A stretch of DNA of 64,000 nt from Tildeniella nuda ZEHNDER 1965/U140 (GTDB lineage Bacteria > Cyanobacteriota > Cyanobacteriia > Leptolyngbyales > Leptolyngbyaceae), in contig JAHHIG010000017.1 in the NCBI GenBank assembly GCA_019358895.1, positions 1-64,000 on the forward strand. Direction: 5' to 3'. Position numbers and translations under genes: made by a program. Shown piece after piece: positions 10,012 through 20,791 of this stretch. Positions within the stretch are counted from its first letter, which is position 1. Each line of letters begins with the position of its first letter. Under the pieces are notes generated by a model. It saw only the letters and a program-made list of their open reading frames with translations, was not told where the DNA came from and ran no database searches.

Positions 10012-10599
10012 TCAAGGTGTGGCTGGTGTCTGTGGTTGCGGTGTCTGTATCGAGTTGGGAGTTTTGCCACCCAGCTTAAACTCTCTGCCATCAGGCATTC
10101 TGGCTCCATCAAATTTTGCGCCTGTCAGAGTTGCGCCTGCCAGTTTTGCCCGTAGAAGGTTCGCCTTTTGCAGATTCGTTCCCTCTAAAATCGCGCCTCG
10201 CAGGTTCGCGCCTTCCAGATTGGCGTTGCTCAGATCGGCTCCTGATAAATCGGCTCCCGACAAATCGGCTCCATAGAGAGTTGCCTTGCCAAGCTTGGCT
10301 CCCTTCAGGTCGGCTCCGTTCAGCTTCACTAGCGCCAGATTTGCTTTCTCTAGATTGGCATTGGTCAACACGGCAAACTCCAGATTAGAACCTTGGAATG
10401 CTGCTTCCATCAGATTCGCGCCGCTCAGATTGGCTCCCTGTAGATCGTAACTGTATAGATTCGCGCCAGCAAGATCACAGCCTGCACATGCTCTGTCGTT
10501 GATGAGCTTTGCTAAGCTGTCAGGACTTGCAGCAGACGTGACTGTTGCGAGCGCCAGCAGAGCCAGAGCACTAAGGAGGACTGGAGATGTGGGTTTCAT
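10012..10599 (-). CDS. Exported pentapeptide-repeat protein
   Basis: The start chosen is the internal ATG at 10599, giving MKPTSPVLLSALALLALATV, a clean signal peptide. An upstream ATG at 10635 would add 12 residues before it. The mature protein has a CAGC motif (ACAGCDLAGANL) and then about 20 A(D/N)LXX pentapeptides such as GANLSGANLMEA and LSGADLSGADLSNANL, expected to fold as a right-handed square beta-helix. It ends in a Pro/Gln-rich tail. The same CXXC-like start precedes the repeats in the protein at 31396, so the two are related. Pentapeptide proteins are numerous in cyanobacteria, and the role is mostly unknown. Confidence 0.85.
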   Translation of the reverse strand: MKPTSPVLLSALALLALATVTSAASPDSLAKLINDRACAGCDLAGANLYSYDLQGANLSGANLMEAAFQGSNLEFAVLTNANLEKANLALVKLNGADLKGAKLGKATLYGADLSGADLSGADLSNANLEGANLRGAILEGTNLQKANLLRAKLAGATLTGAKFDGARMPDGREFKLGGKTPNSIQTPQPQTPATP

Positions 10600-10724
10600 G
10601 AGAGAGGCAACGCTTTGAATATTGGAGTGAGGCACGATCGCACACTATCGATCGCTCTTTCCAGTAAACCGCGATCGCACTCTATACGCGCGTTCTTTCA
10701 CCAAAACTTTTGATTCAAGGTGTG

Positions 10725-10958
10725 TCAGCAACCAGCCTCACTGGTGTTTGAGAACCGTTGGTTATCCCTTGGTAGCCGCTCCCCATCGGGTACAGACCGA
10801 ATTTTACCCTTGTGCATAGCGTCAATCAACTGCTCGATCGCAGCAATGTCCGTTTCGTTGAGATCGTTAACGGTCAAAAGGCTATGTATGCGTCGCTCTA
10901 GTGTCATGGATAGCTCACCTTTAGCGAGGACTTCCTCTACGATCGTTACAAGCTGCAT
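10725..10958 (-). CDS. Small helical cyanobacterial hypothetical, paralogue of next gene
   Basis: This 77-residue protein has no signal, membrane or metal motif. The pattern VEEVLAKGELSM..RRIHSLL..LNETDIAAIEQLIDAMHKGKIRSV parallels the adjacent 71-residue protein (IS-GKITLADRYGILAVLL, EEELRSIDRILHSLRKGRLQVV). Both share a GxIT/S turn, a hydrophobic LL and a terminal K-G-[KR]-[IL] helix. The two genes lie 34 bp apart in one orientation and probably arose by duplication. Similar small proteins are widespread in cyanobacteria, with no function known to me. Confidence 0.6.
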   Translation of the reverse strand: MQLVTIVEEVLAKGELSMTLERRIHSLLTVNDLNETDIAAIEQLIDAMHKGKIRSVPDGERLPRDNQRFSNTSEAGC

Positions 10959-10992
10959 AGATTAGCCCTGCGAGAGTGTAGATGCTTTGAAG

Positions 10993-11208
10993 CTAGAGAA
11001 GAGCTGAAAGTTCATTGACGACCTGCAGCCGTCCTTTACGTAAACTGTGCAGAATGCGATCGATGCTGCGCAGTTCCTCTTCGAGCGTGGGTTCGTGCAA
11101 CAGTACTGCCAAAATACCGTAGCGATCGGCTAGCGTGATTTTGCCAGAGATGGTGATTTGGACAAACAGTTCAGAAATGGCGCAAGGCAGTGGACTGATC
11201 GTAACCAT
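10993..11208 (-). CDS. Small helical cyanobacterial hypothetical, paralogue of previous gene
   Basis: The 71-residue protein contains SGKITLADRYGILAVLL followed by the amphipathic helix LEEELRSIDRILHSLRKGRL. It is acidic-basic mixed, soluble and lacks Cys except in the N-terminal stretch. It lies between the 134-residue hypothetical and the 77-residue paralogue on the same strand, so the three may be one transcript. A short GCTCGATAC/GTATCGAG-like palindrome at 11226-11246 lies upstream. No function is recognised. Confidence 0.65.
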   Translation of the reverse strand: MVTISPLPCAISELFVQITISGKITLADRYGILAVLLHEPTLEEELRSIDRILHSLRKGRLQVVNELSALL

Positions 11209-11379
11209 GACGGCACTTAGAACTCGATGTTCTTAGTATCGAGCGCTTTGCTTGAAACTCCAGTGACTAACAGGTGTGCGGGGCGTGATTTGCCCTGTTC
11301 TCCCTGGTGATCTGTTCCGGGACTTTGGGTGACGACCGTCATAATCTGCCTTAGCACAACAGCTAGTCACGTTGAGGAC

Positions 11380-11784
11380 TTAGAGACCGCCGCCTGAGGA
11401 GTGAAGAGGCGCTTGAGATGCAGATAGCTTAGAGCAGCCAAAGATCGGAGTGGGATCAAGTCCTGTAATCTGCTGAAATTGTTCTGGCGAGATCGTGCTG
11501 GCGAGTTCTTGTGCCAAGGAATCGCCTTGACAGAATGCCTGTTCCCATTGTTTGAGCAGGTCATACGCCTTGGCAAGAAAGGCATAGCCCCGCAGAAGCG
11601 GCACTTGAAGCCAGCTATCAACCAGTGTCTGCACGAGGGCAAGCTCAATTAACGGAGACGGATAATGGTCGAGCAGCAGGTGTAGGTTCTGCTCAAACGC
11701 TTCAGTATCGTTGCCATCCAACTGGTAGCTACTGACGATATGTTTGACTCGCTGCCGGCTCAGTTGCGCTCCAATTTCCATCAA
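11380..11784 (-). CDS. Conserved cyanobacterial hypothetical, all-helical
   Basis: The 134-residue protein is predicted mostly alpha-helical: SRQRVKHIVSSYQLDGNDTEAF, LIELALVQTLVDSWLQVPLLRG, FLAKAYDLLKQWEQ. It has a conserved-looking ISPEQFQQITGLDPTPIF segment near the end that I recognise from other cyanobacterial hypotheticals. There is no transmembrane segment. It is the first of three same-strand small genes, 171 bp upstream of the next. The last 20 residues look disordered. Confidence 0.65.
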   Translation of the reverse strand: MMEIGAQLSRQRVKHIVSSYQLDGNDTEAFEQNLHLLLDHYPSPLIELALVQTLVDSWLQVPLLRGYAFLAKAYDLLKQWEQAFCQGDSLAQELASTISPEQFQQITGLDPTPIFGCSKLSASQAPLHSSGGGL

Positions 11785-11889
11785 GACCTCAATCAGACTG
11801 TTTCACCTGAAGATTCTGGCTCATTACAGATTGTAGTCCGAGTAATGAATGGCTTGCAGTCATTGGGCAGCAGAACAATTGATCGGTTG

Positions 11890-12105
11890 CTACTCTTTCA
11901 GCTTTTTTAGCGCTTCTGGCTTGTGAGCGGCTTCTTGTCCAGTCTTGTCACTTTTAACTAAATATTCTGGGTGATCATCTGAAGCCGCCACATGATGTCC
12001 TTTGATGTCGATCGGTGCGGTCAATTTGCGCTGCACTGTACCGATAACTTTTCCTTGAGCGCTCTGCCATTCAACACGATCGCCCTTTTTCAGTGAATCA
12101 GCCAT
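11890..12105 (-). CDS. DUF2945 / HVA1 (tudor-like) family protein
   Basis: With the start placed at the ATG at 12105, the 71-residue product begins MADSLKKGDRVEWQSAQGKV, the usual opening of DUF2945 proteins. The longer reading from 12168 adds a non-conserved leader. GTVQRKLTAPIDIKGHHV, HPEYLVKSDKTGQEAAHKPEAL and the Lys-rich end are all family features. It has a small SH3/tudor-like beta-barrel with no known catalytic role. It stands alone. Confidence 0.85.
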   Translation of the reverse strand: MADSLKKGDRVEWQSAQGKVIGTVQRKLTAPIDIKGHHVAASDDHPEYLVKSDKTGQEAAHKPEALKKLKE

Positions 12106-12360
12106 ACGTTGTCTTTCGCTTTTGTAATCATTATCTATGACAAAACGATACGTGCGATCGTGGGACAAAACCTCTATCTAGCGTAGCGCTTGTGTTTCTT
12201 CTCACAGGGCGGCCTGTATGCCATTCGCTAGACAGTGTTCAAGTCGATCTCCACTTTATGACAGAGGAAAAGAATAACGGTGTTGTACCTAATGATGGGT
12301 GGAACTTCCGGCGATCGCTCCTAACTTGGTGTGTATTGAGTTCGCATGGAATTGGTTCAA
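12106..12360. other. Gene-free divergent intergenic region
   Basis: This is the space between the divergent DUF2945 and Thr/Pro/Gly-rich genes. It must hold promoters for both, but no convincing operator, repeat or RNA gene is visible apart from two GCGATCG-type octamer fragments. Confidence 0.4.
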
Positions 12361-13065
12361 ATGCAATCTCTGAAATTATTAGCTTGTTTGACAGGGACAA
12401 TCAGTGCCGCATCACTTGTCGCTTTGGGTGCCTCACAAGTCGTAGCGCAAGTAGGTGGCACTGCTGGCGGTAGTGCAGGTGGCTCCGTCTCTGCGCCAGC
12501 CAGCGGCGGAGTGACCCCAGGTTCTCCTTCTGGTACGACAGGCGGTACTGGTACGACTGGAGTGATGCCAACATCACCATCAACTGGGGTATCTCCAGCC
12601 GCACCTTCGACAGGCGTGACACCCACTACACCTGGTAACACCTCAACGACACCATCTGGTACCATCTACCCTTCCAACGGCGTTGGAGGCAGCACTGGAA
12701 CATCGTCAACAGGCTCTTACGGTGCGACCACGCCCTCTTATGGAACCTCGGTCACTACGCCTTCAGGAACTAGCCCTTCTGGTCTTTCAACAGGTGGTTC
12801 AACGACTCCATCGACTGGCGTGACAACTCCTGGTAGTACGCCTAATAGCACATTGACCACACCTGGTAGTACACTAACGACTCCTGGCAGCAATCTCAAT
12901 ACTCCCGGCAGTACGCTTACCACACCGGGAGCTACTCAACCCGGTTCTTCAACGATCGCTCCAACCACTCCCAGCGGCAACACGACCACAACTCCAGCCG
13001 CGCCTGGTACTTCAACAACCCCCTCTGGAACAATGGGTGGGTCTACAGGTGTAACGGCACCGTAG
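12361..13065 (+). CDS. Exported Thr/Ser/Pro/Gly-rich low-complexity protein
   Basis: The start at the ATG at 12361 gives MQSLKLLACLTGTISAASLV and a signal peptide ending near VVAQ (an upstream ATG at 12346 adds five residues). The rest is low complexity: GGSAGGSVSAP, then irregular TTPGST, STGVTP and PSGT units, with short repeats of TLTTPGST around residues 160-185. No Cys and few charged residues suggest an extended, possibly glycosylated surface or periplasmic linker. No enzymatic domain is present. A strong terminator hairpin follows at 13157. Confidence 0.75.
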   Translation: MQSLKLLACLTGTISAASLVALGASQVVAQVGGTAGGSAGGSVSAPASGGVTPGSPSGTTGGTGTTGVMPTSPSTGVSPAAPSTGVTPTTPGNTSTTPSGTIYPSNGVGGSTGTSSTGSYGATTPSYGTSVTTPSGTSPSGLSTGGSTTPSTGVTTPGSTPNSTLTTPGSTLTTPGSNLNTPGSTLTTPGATQPGSSTIAPTTPSGNTTTTPAAPGTSTTPSGTMGGSTGVTAP

Positions 13066-13156
13066 GTTAATGACTAGCAGCCAACTGTTTATCTTGATTC
13101 GGAGCCAAATTGGCTGGCAGGAAGGGTTCAAAAAGACACACTCTAGAACTTGAGAT

Positions 13157-13198
13157 GCGGGGACAGAAGGCACAAGCTTTCTGTCCCCGCCCTGTTTT
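13157..13198 (+). terminator. Terminator hairpin after the Thr/Pro-rich gene
   Basis: A 10-bp stem pairs GCGGGGACAG with CTGTCCCCGC around a 14-base loop, followed by CCTGTTTT. It lies about 90 bp beyond the stop of the upstream gene and has the right orientation. Confidence 0.7.
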
Positions 13199-13209
13199 AG
13201 ACCGACATT

Positions 13210-13355
13210 ACGCGATGTGCGACTTTCTTGAAATGCCTGCAAAATCTACCCTCACCCTAGCCCTCTCCCGAAGGAGAGGGAACCGAAAAGGATCGGAAGC
13301 CCTTCTCCTTGGGGAGAAGGGTTGGGATGAGGGTAAATTAGTTGCACATCGCGTT
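13210..13355. mobile_element. MITE-like element, ACGCGATGTGC ends, copy 1
   Basis: The 146-bp element begins ACGCGATGTGC and ends GCACATCGCGTT, with a core of two hairpins (CCCTCTCC..GGAGAGGG and CCCTTCTCC..GGAGAAGGG). The direct repeat ACATT lies immediately outside both ends (13205-13209, 13356-13360), which fits a 5-bp target duplication. It shares core and ends with the copy at 53948-54094. An open frame on the plus strand across it is not a gene. Confidence 0.75.
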
Positions 13356-13383
13356 ACATTTGGTGGGACTCTTTAAGCTCTTC

Positions 13384-15282
<1,899 letters not shown>

Positions 15283-15633
15283 AGCTCTGATTTCACCATA
15301 CTGTAAGGGGTAAGTGCATGACAGCCCCATCTCTATCCTGCCAGCAATGAGCGCTTAAGCAGAGTATATAAACGATATAGCAAGGGATATAAAATTGTTG
15401 CTAAGCGTAGTCAGAAACAGCTCATGCGCTCATAACTAAACAAGCGAAAACCAATCGCTGTTTCAACTTAAAACGTTTTTCCACACCCGATCGCGCTCAA
15501 GCTTGCTCACGAGACACAACCTACGCGGCTCAGCGGTGGGGAAATCGATCGCTGCCACTGTATTCATTATGGTTCGCTGCCATTAGGCGTTGTCCAGACC
15601 GATCGCACGTCATTTACCTACTTCTACTGCACT
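15283..15633. other. Gene-free region between lysC and esterase
   Basis: The divergent spacer of about 350 bp is AT-rich near 15360-15400. It shows GATATAGCAAGGGATATA but no clear symmetric operator, repeat or RNA gene. It presumably carries both promoters. Confidence 0.4.
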
Positions 15634-16416
15634 ATGGGCACTATCCAGATCATCCGCGATTTCCACTCTAATGCTGAGCAGATGACGCGCACAGTGCGCA
15701 TTTTTACGCCGGATGCTTACACACAGCAGCCCGACCAATCCTTTCCAGTGCTGTACATGCTGGATGGACAGAATGTGTTTTCCCATCCCGAATCGGCAAC
15801 GTTTGACACCTGGTGCGCTAACACGACGATGGAGGCGCTGGTCAAGGACGGCAGCATTCGCCCGTGGATCATTGTCGCGATCGACAGTACGAGCGATCGC
15901 ATGATTGAATACTCACCCTGGATTGGCGGACGGGGCGATCTGTGCGCTCAGTTTTTGGTCAATCAGCTCAAACCTTATGTTGACAAAACTTATCGCACCC
16001 TGCCCCAACCACAGTGGACAGGCGTGATGGGTTCCAGCATGGGCGGACTGATGTCGCTCTACATTGGCAAAAAGTACGCCCAAACAGTCGGTCGCATTGG
16101 TGGACTCTCCCCTGCGTTGATGTGGGGCGGCGACCAGATCTTCAAAGTCTGGGATCACCGCACTGATGTCTGGTCAAAAATCTCTCTCTATGTGGGCAGT
16201 CAGGAGCAATATTCGTTTTACGGCGCTTGGCTCGACTACGTACCCGTCACGCGAGACTTCTACAATCACCTGAAGCAACTCGGCTATAGCGATCACGAAG
16301 TCTACTTTCTGCTGGCAGAGGGCGAAACGCATTATGAAACTTCGTGGCAGCGACGACTGCCAGAAATCTGGCGCTGGTTGTTAGAAGAACCTAAGGCAAA
16401 ATCTTCCGACGTTTAA
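15634..16416 (+). CDS. Putative esterase (alpha/beta hydrolase, esterase-D/enterochelin-esterase-like)
   Basis: The 260-residue cytosolic alpha/beta hydrolase has FPVLYMLDGQNVF near residue 35, typical of the PF00756 family. The nucleophile elbow MGSSMGGL lies near 134 (Ser in GxSxG form). The C-terminal HYETSWQRRLPEIWRWLL carries the catalytic His. The likely reaction is carboxylester hydrolysis of an unknown substrate. No signal peptide is seen. The ATG at 15634 gives a normal-length family member. Confidence 0.85.
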   Translation: MGTIQIIRDFHSNAEQMTRTVRIFTPDAYTQQPDQSFPVLYMLDGQNVFSHPESATFDTWCANTTMEALVKDGSIRPWIIVAIDSTSDRMIEYSPWIGGRGDLCAQFLVNQLKPYVDKTYRTLPQPQWTGVMGSSMGGLMSLYIGKKYAQTVGRIGGLSPALMWGGDQIFKVWDHRTDVWSKISLYVGSQEQYSFYGAWLDYVPVTRDFYNHLKQLGYSDHEVYFLLAEGETHYETSWQRRLPEIWRWLLEEPKAKSSDV

Positions 16417-16449
16417 AGGATTAGCTTTATGCGTCTGGGTGGTAGCGCA

Positions 16450-16992
16450 TCAGTCAAACTCTGGTGCCCATAGTTCGATTACAGGCACTTCCCAACCGGG
16501 CAGCAAATCGGGAAGGGTCAACCGATCGCCATCACGGAGAATTTCGACATCGCGCCCCAGACGGTAAATTTCGACCAGATGCGCTACGGGGTCGATTAAA
16601 ATACCTACCTGGGTTCCTAACGTTAGGAAGTCGTCAATCTTTTTTCTGAGTGCTTTCACACTGTCGCTAGGCGATCGCACCTCAACCATTAAGTCGGGTG
16701 CTAGTTCGGCAAACGATCGGGGGCTGCGACGTAAGCGTTCTGCCCGTACAAACGAAATATCGGGTGCCCGCAAATCAGCGTTTGGCAGCGTGAAGCCAGC
16801 ACTAGAACCCGTAACACGACCTAATCTTCGAGGCTTGACCCAATTACCTATAACTCTGACAACTTCGCTTGCAACTTCTTCTGATTCGTAACCTGACGGA
16901 CTCATGACAACGATGCCCCCATCCACTAATTCCAGGCGATGGTCGGGATGGTCGGCTTGAAATTTTTCCAGGTCTTTGATCGTAAGAGACAT
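16450..16992 (-). CDS. Uma2 family protein (DUF820)
   Basis: The 180-residue member has DHRLELVDGGIVVMSPSG (the usual Uma2 opening, E near residue 21), then DLRAPDISFVRAERL, LAPDLMVEVRSPSDS and ALRKKIDDFLTLGTQVGILIDP, with core acidic and Lys residues in place. It is compact and lacks an N-terminal extension. It converges with the esterase gene. Function is unproven, as for other Uma2 proteins. Confidence 0.9.
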   Translation of the reverse strand: MSLTIKDLEKFQADHPDHRLELVDGGIVVMSPSGYESEEVASEVVRVIGNWVKPRRLGRVTGSSAGFTLPNADLRAPDISFVRAERLRRSPRSFAELAPDLMVEVRSPSDSVKALRKKIDDFLTLGTQVGILIDPVAHLVEIYRLGRDVEILRDGDRLTLPDLLPGWEVPVIELWAPEFD

Positions 16993-17101
16993 AGAGCCTC
17001 CCTAACCGCTTAAGTGCATTTCTATACTGTACTCAATTGCGCGTCACGTAGACTAATCCAGCAGAGCCGCTTTTAGCCCTTAGCCTTTAGCCTTTCTTCC
17101 C

Positions 17102-18088
17102 ATGGGTGTTTCCTCACAGTCCTTTCAAGCCATTCTGGATGACCTGTATCACAAGTACAAGACTTTGGATGCTGGGAAAGTTGCCAGCTACATTCCCGAA
17201 CTGGCGAAGATGAACCCGGATTGGTTCAGCATTTGTGTGGTGACGGCAGACGGGCGCACGTTTGTTGCAGGTGACGCGGAGCAGCTCTTCACCATTCAGT
17301 CGATCTCGAAAGTGTTTGTGTATGGTTTGGCGCTGGAGGATCACGGACGGGAAGCGGTGTTAGCCAAAGTTGGGGTTGAGCCGACAGGCGATCCGTTTAA
17401 CTCGATCATTCGGCTGGACGAATATTCCAAGCGTCCCGATAACCCGATGATTAATGCGGGCGCGATCGCCACCACCAGCTTAATCAAGGGCAATGGCGCA
17501 ACCGAACGCCTCAATCGGATGCTGGATATGTTTCGCCGTTATATCGGACATGATGTCTATATCGATATGTCGGTGTTTGTCTCGGAGCGATCGACGGGGC
17601 ATCGCAATCGAGCCATGGCATCACTGATGCGGCATTTTGGGATGATTGACGATCGCATGGATGAATCGCTGGATTTGTACTTTCAGCAATGTTCCATGAT
17701 GGTGAACTGTCGCGATCTAGCCGTCATGGCGGCAACGCTGGCAAATCGGGGCGTGAATCCCATCACGGGCGATCGCGCTGTGCCCACTCGCTACATCCGC
17801 GACATTCTCAGCGTCATGTATACCTGTGGTATGTATAACTTTGCAGGGCAGTGGGCATACACAGTGGGTATTCCAGCTAAAAGTGGAGTTTCAGGCGGCA
17901 TTATTGCGATCGTGCCACGGCAGGTAGGCATTGCGGTTTTTTCGCCACCGCTCGATAGCCACGGCAACAGCGTACGGGGCATCAAGGTCTGCGAGGAACT
18001 GTCGCGTCAGTTTGAGCTACATATGTTTGACCCGCCGATGGGCTGTTCACACTTCCTGGAGCAACTAGAGGAGAGGGGTGAAGCGTGA
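17102..18088 (+). CDS. glsA: Glutaminase A
   Basis: The 328-residue serine-dependent glutaminase hydrolyses glutamine to glutamate and ammonia. The catalytic Ser67-Ile-Ser-Lys70 motif sits in [14 protein letters not shown], with [14 protein letters not shown] and [12 protein letters not shown] further along, all conserved in the beta-lactamase-like GlsA family. The length is slightly above average. The ATG at 17102 opens [16 protein letters not shown]. It is a lone gene. Heptamer repeats follow it at 18110. Confidence 0.95.
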   Translation: MGVSSQSFQAILDDLYHKYKTLDAGKVASYIPELAKMNPDWFSICVVTADGRTFVAGDAEQLFTIQSISKVFVYGLALEDHGREAVLAKVGVEPTGDPFNSIIRLDEYSKRPDNPMINAGAIATTSLIKGNGATERLNRMLDMFRRYIGHDVYIDMSVFVSERSTGHRNRAMASLMRHFGMIDDRMDESLDLYFQQCSMMVNCRDLAVMAATLANRGVNPITGDRAVPTRYIRDILSVMYTCGMYNFAGQWAYTVGIPAKSGVSGGIIAIVPRQVGIAVFSPPLDSHGNSVRGIKVCEELSRQFELHMFDPPMGCSHFLEQLEERGEA

Positions 18089-18109
18089 AGAAGAGTTTTG
18101 AGTTGATTT

Positions 18110-18140
<31 letters not shown>

Positions 18141-18230
18141 TTTGTTAAAGGAGTTTGAGTTTGGAGTTCGATAGTTAGAAGTCAACCTTTTAGCTTTTAG
18201 CCTTCTGCCTCCTGTCTTTTGCTTTCTGCC

Positions 18231-19958
18231 TTAATCCTGAAACTGCTGTGCGTAGAAGCGAGCATAGCGTCCACTTTGATCGAGCAGTTCGCCGTGAGTG
18301 CCAGATTCAACAACCTGTCCTTGTTCGAGCACCAGGATGCGATCGGCACGGCGAACGGTTGCCAGACGATGAGCAATGATAAAGACGGTACGGTTCTGCA
18401 TCAGGCGTTCGAGCGCTTCTTGTACCAGCGCTTCGGATTCTGAATCGAGTGCGGAGGTCGCTTCATCCAGAATGAGAATGCGCGGGTTGAGCAGCACGGC
18501 GCGGGCGATCGCTAACCGTTGCCGCTGTCCACCCGAAAGGTTCACGCCACGCTCACCCAGCCAGGTTTGGTAGCCCTCAGGAAACTCCACGATGAACTGG
18601 TGGGCATTAGCAATCTGGGCGGCATTCTGCACCGCATCCAGAGCAAAATCGGCTTGTCCAAACGCAATGTTTTGGGCGATCGTTCCCGAGAAAAGAATCG
18701 TTTCCTGGGGCACAATGCCAATCTGACGACGTAAGCTGCTGAGTGTCACGTCCTTGACATCAACGCCATCAATGAAGATTTGCCCACTTTGGGGGTCGTA
18801 AAAGCGAGGCAGCAGATTTGCCAGTGTCGTCTTGCCAGCCCCCGAAGACCCGACAAGAGCGATCGCCTCTCCCGGCAATGCCAGTAAGCTTAAATTTTTC
18901 AGCACGGGCTGATCGGGCTTGTAGGCAAAACTGACGTTGCGATACTCCACTTTGCCAGTTACAGGAGGCAGTGCGAATACCCCAGGATGTTCAACGACGG
19001 TCGGCTGAATATCCAGCATCTCAAAGATGCGATCGAGCGATGCTTCTCCCTGCTTGAATTCGTTGTAGTTGCTGGTGATCAGCGCGATCGGGTCAATGAG
19101 CATCACCACAGCCGTCAGATAGCTGACAAATTCTCCCCCCGTAAGGTTATTCTGAGAAACCTGCCAACCGCCCAATAGCAGCAAAAACAGCAGACTCACC
19201 GCCTCTAAAAAACCAACGACTGGCATTTGAATGGCTTTTAGCTGCTCAGCCCGAAAGCGTGCCCGCCGATTGCGTTCGGCTTCTCGCCCAAAGCGATCGA
19301 GCATGTGATCTTCGGCAGCAAACGCCTGCACCAGGCGCATCCCGCTAAACACTTCCACCAGCAGTGCCGACAGGTCTGACACTCGGCTCTGGCTCCGATA
19401 GGACAGTTGACGCAACTGTTCGCCAAACCAGGTAATGAGTACTGCCATGAATGGGGCAATGACCAGCGTTGCCAGCGTCAGTTGCCAATTGAGGTAGACC
19501 ATGTAGCCCAGCACGACAATTAGTTGCAGCACACAGGGTACAAACTGATGAAAAACCTTGTTGACCACTTCGCCGATGCGATCGACATCCTCAGTCAAAC
19601 GATAGGCAAGGTCGCCGCTTTGAGCCGTTTCAAAGTAGCTGAGGCTTAGCCGTTGCAGATGGGCATAGACCTGTTTACGCAGGTCAAGGGTGATGGCTAA
19701 CGCGGCTTTTGCCATGAGTGAGTCTTGACCATACTGGGCAAGTTTTTGCGCCAGGAAGACGATCGCGGTCACTCCAGCGATTTGAGCGATCGCCAGCACG
19801 TTGCCCTGCCCAATCAACGCCGCCATTTTGCCTGCGATCCATGCCAGAATGGGCCAAATTGACGTAAAAATGAGCGTACAAAGCAGTGCTTGAGTGATTG
19901 TGCGACCATGCGGTCGGATGTAATCAAGAAGCTGCCAGTAGCGATCGCGTGCGTTCAA
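18231..19958 (-). CDS. ABC exporter, fused membrane and ATPase domains (MsbA-like)
   Basis: The 575-residue half-transporter likely works as a homodimer. Six membrane spans occupy about 20-290 with the exporter helix-bundle motif YFETAQSGDLAYRLTEDVDRI. The nucleotide-binding domain follows, with Walker A GSSGAGKTT at 370-378, the signature LSGGQRQR, Walker B ILILDEATSALD and the switch His in IIAHRLATV. Relatives flip lipids, export peptides or act in heterocyst envelope building, so the substrate is open. It is encoded alone. Confidence 0.93.
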   Translation of the reverse strand: MNARDRYWQLLDYIRPHGRTITQALLCTLIFTSIWPILAWIAGKMAALIGQGNVLAIAQIAGVTAIVFLAQKLAQYGQDSLMAKAALAITLDLRKQVYAHLQRLSLSYFETAQSGDLAYRLTEDVDRIGEVVNKVFHQFVPCVLQLIVVLGYMVYLNWQLTLATLVIAPFMAVLITWFGEQLRQLSYRSQSRVSDLSALLVEVFSGMRLVQAFAAEDHMLDRFGREAERNRRARFRAEQLKAIQMPVVGFLEAVSLLFLLLLGGWQVSQNNLTGGEFVSYLTAVVMLIDPIALITSNYNEFKQGEASLDRIFEMLDIQPTVVEHPGVFALPPVTGKVEYRNVSFAYKPDQPVLKNLSLLALPGEAIALVGSSGAGKTTLANLLPRFYDPQSGQIFIDGVDVKDVTLSSLRRQIGIVPQETILFSGTIAQNIAFGQADFALDAVQNAAQIANAHQFIVEFPEGYQTWLGERGVNLSGGQRQRLAIARAVLLNPRILILDEATSALDSESEALVQEALERLMQNRTVFIIAHRLATVRRADRILVLEQGQVVESGTHGELLDQSGRYARFYAQQFQD

Positions 19959-19968
19959 TGTTTGTTTA

Positions 19969-20570
19969 ATTTGCTTTCTTGATAAAGGTGGCAGATCAAC
20001 GGGGCGAGCGAAACGACGACAATGACCCCAATAATCGGCAATCGATACTGATCGACATCAGGGATACTCTTCCCTCAAAAATAACCTAACAGCGTGATGC
20101 CAAACGTCCAGACACCGCCAATGAGGTTATAAGCGATAAAGGTATGGTAGGCGTTGCCCCAATGCCAGCAACAATAGGGACAAAGGTGCGGACAATCGGC
20201 ATAAACCGGGCTAGTACAATGGTTTTTTAACCGTGCTTGTCATAGAACTTCTGGGCAGTAAGAAGGTGCTTTTTTCGAAAGAGCCACGAGTCCTCTTTGC
20301 GGAAGAGGCGATGACCAAATTCATGACCCATAACATAGCCAACATTATCCCCTAGAACGGCACAGATGAAAGCGCATACAAGCAGAAGCTGAATACTCAG
20401 TCAGTTCTGAGATGCCAGGATTCTCGCTGTCAACCGAAGGCTACCGCCGGGTAAAAAGAACCCAAAAAACAGCCTCGATTCTGCAAACACGATCGCCCCA
20501 ATGGCTAGATGACCACCCCAATAACCCCAATGAGGTCAGGAGCTACTTCAAATGGTTATCCATAATGTGT
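19969..20570 (-). pseudogene. Decayed DedA family membrane protein gene
   Basis: Reverse-strand translation gives DedA-family pieces in order: AIVFAESRLFFGFFLPGGSL, then LLLVCAFICAVLGDNVGYVMGH, KHG-stop-KTIVLARFMPIVRTF and GGVWTFGITLLGYF-stop-GKSIPDVDQY. Nonsense codons lie at 20401-20403, 20227-20229 and 20075-20077, and a frame change occurs near 20155. The protein would have been a polytopic membrane protein of the VTT/SNARE-associated group. It cannot be made intact. An intact but distinct DedA gene follows on the same strand. Confidence 0.85.
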
Positions 20571-20705
20571 CCCAGCCTTCTGAGGAATAGCTTTAGGGTG
20601 GCTGTCGTTCACAGTGCCTCTTCTCTGTGAGACGGTTTAGTCGATCGATAAGTTGCTTGAATGGTGCAAGGCTAGACAACTGACGGTGGCTGATTGGAAA
20701 CACTT

Positions 20706-20753
20706 CTTATAAAGACTACCCTTACAAAGACCACCCTTACAAAGACCACCTTA
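20706..20753. repeat. Short tandem repeat CTTACAAAGACCACC
   Basis: Three imperfect copies of a 15-bp unit (AAAGACYACCCTTAC) run head to tail between the DedA pseudogene and the intact DedA gene. No gene is seen in this gap. Confidence 0.6.
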
Positions 20754-20791
20754 AGAAACCATGTCAGCGCTATGCACCTGATCGAGCTGTC

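Noticed and set aside
13110-13376. 88-residue plus-strand ORF
   Set aside because: It reads through a terminator hairpin and a MITE-like element, so the frame is accidental.
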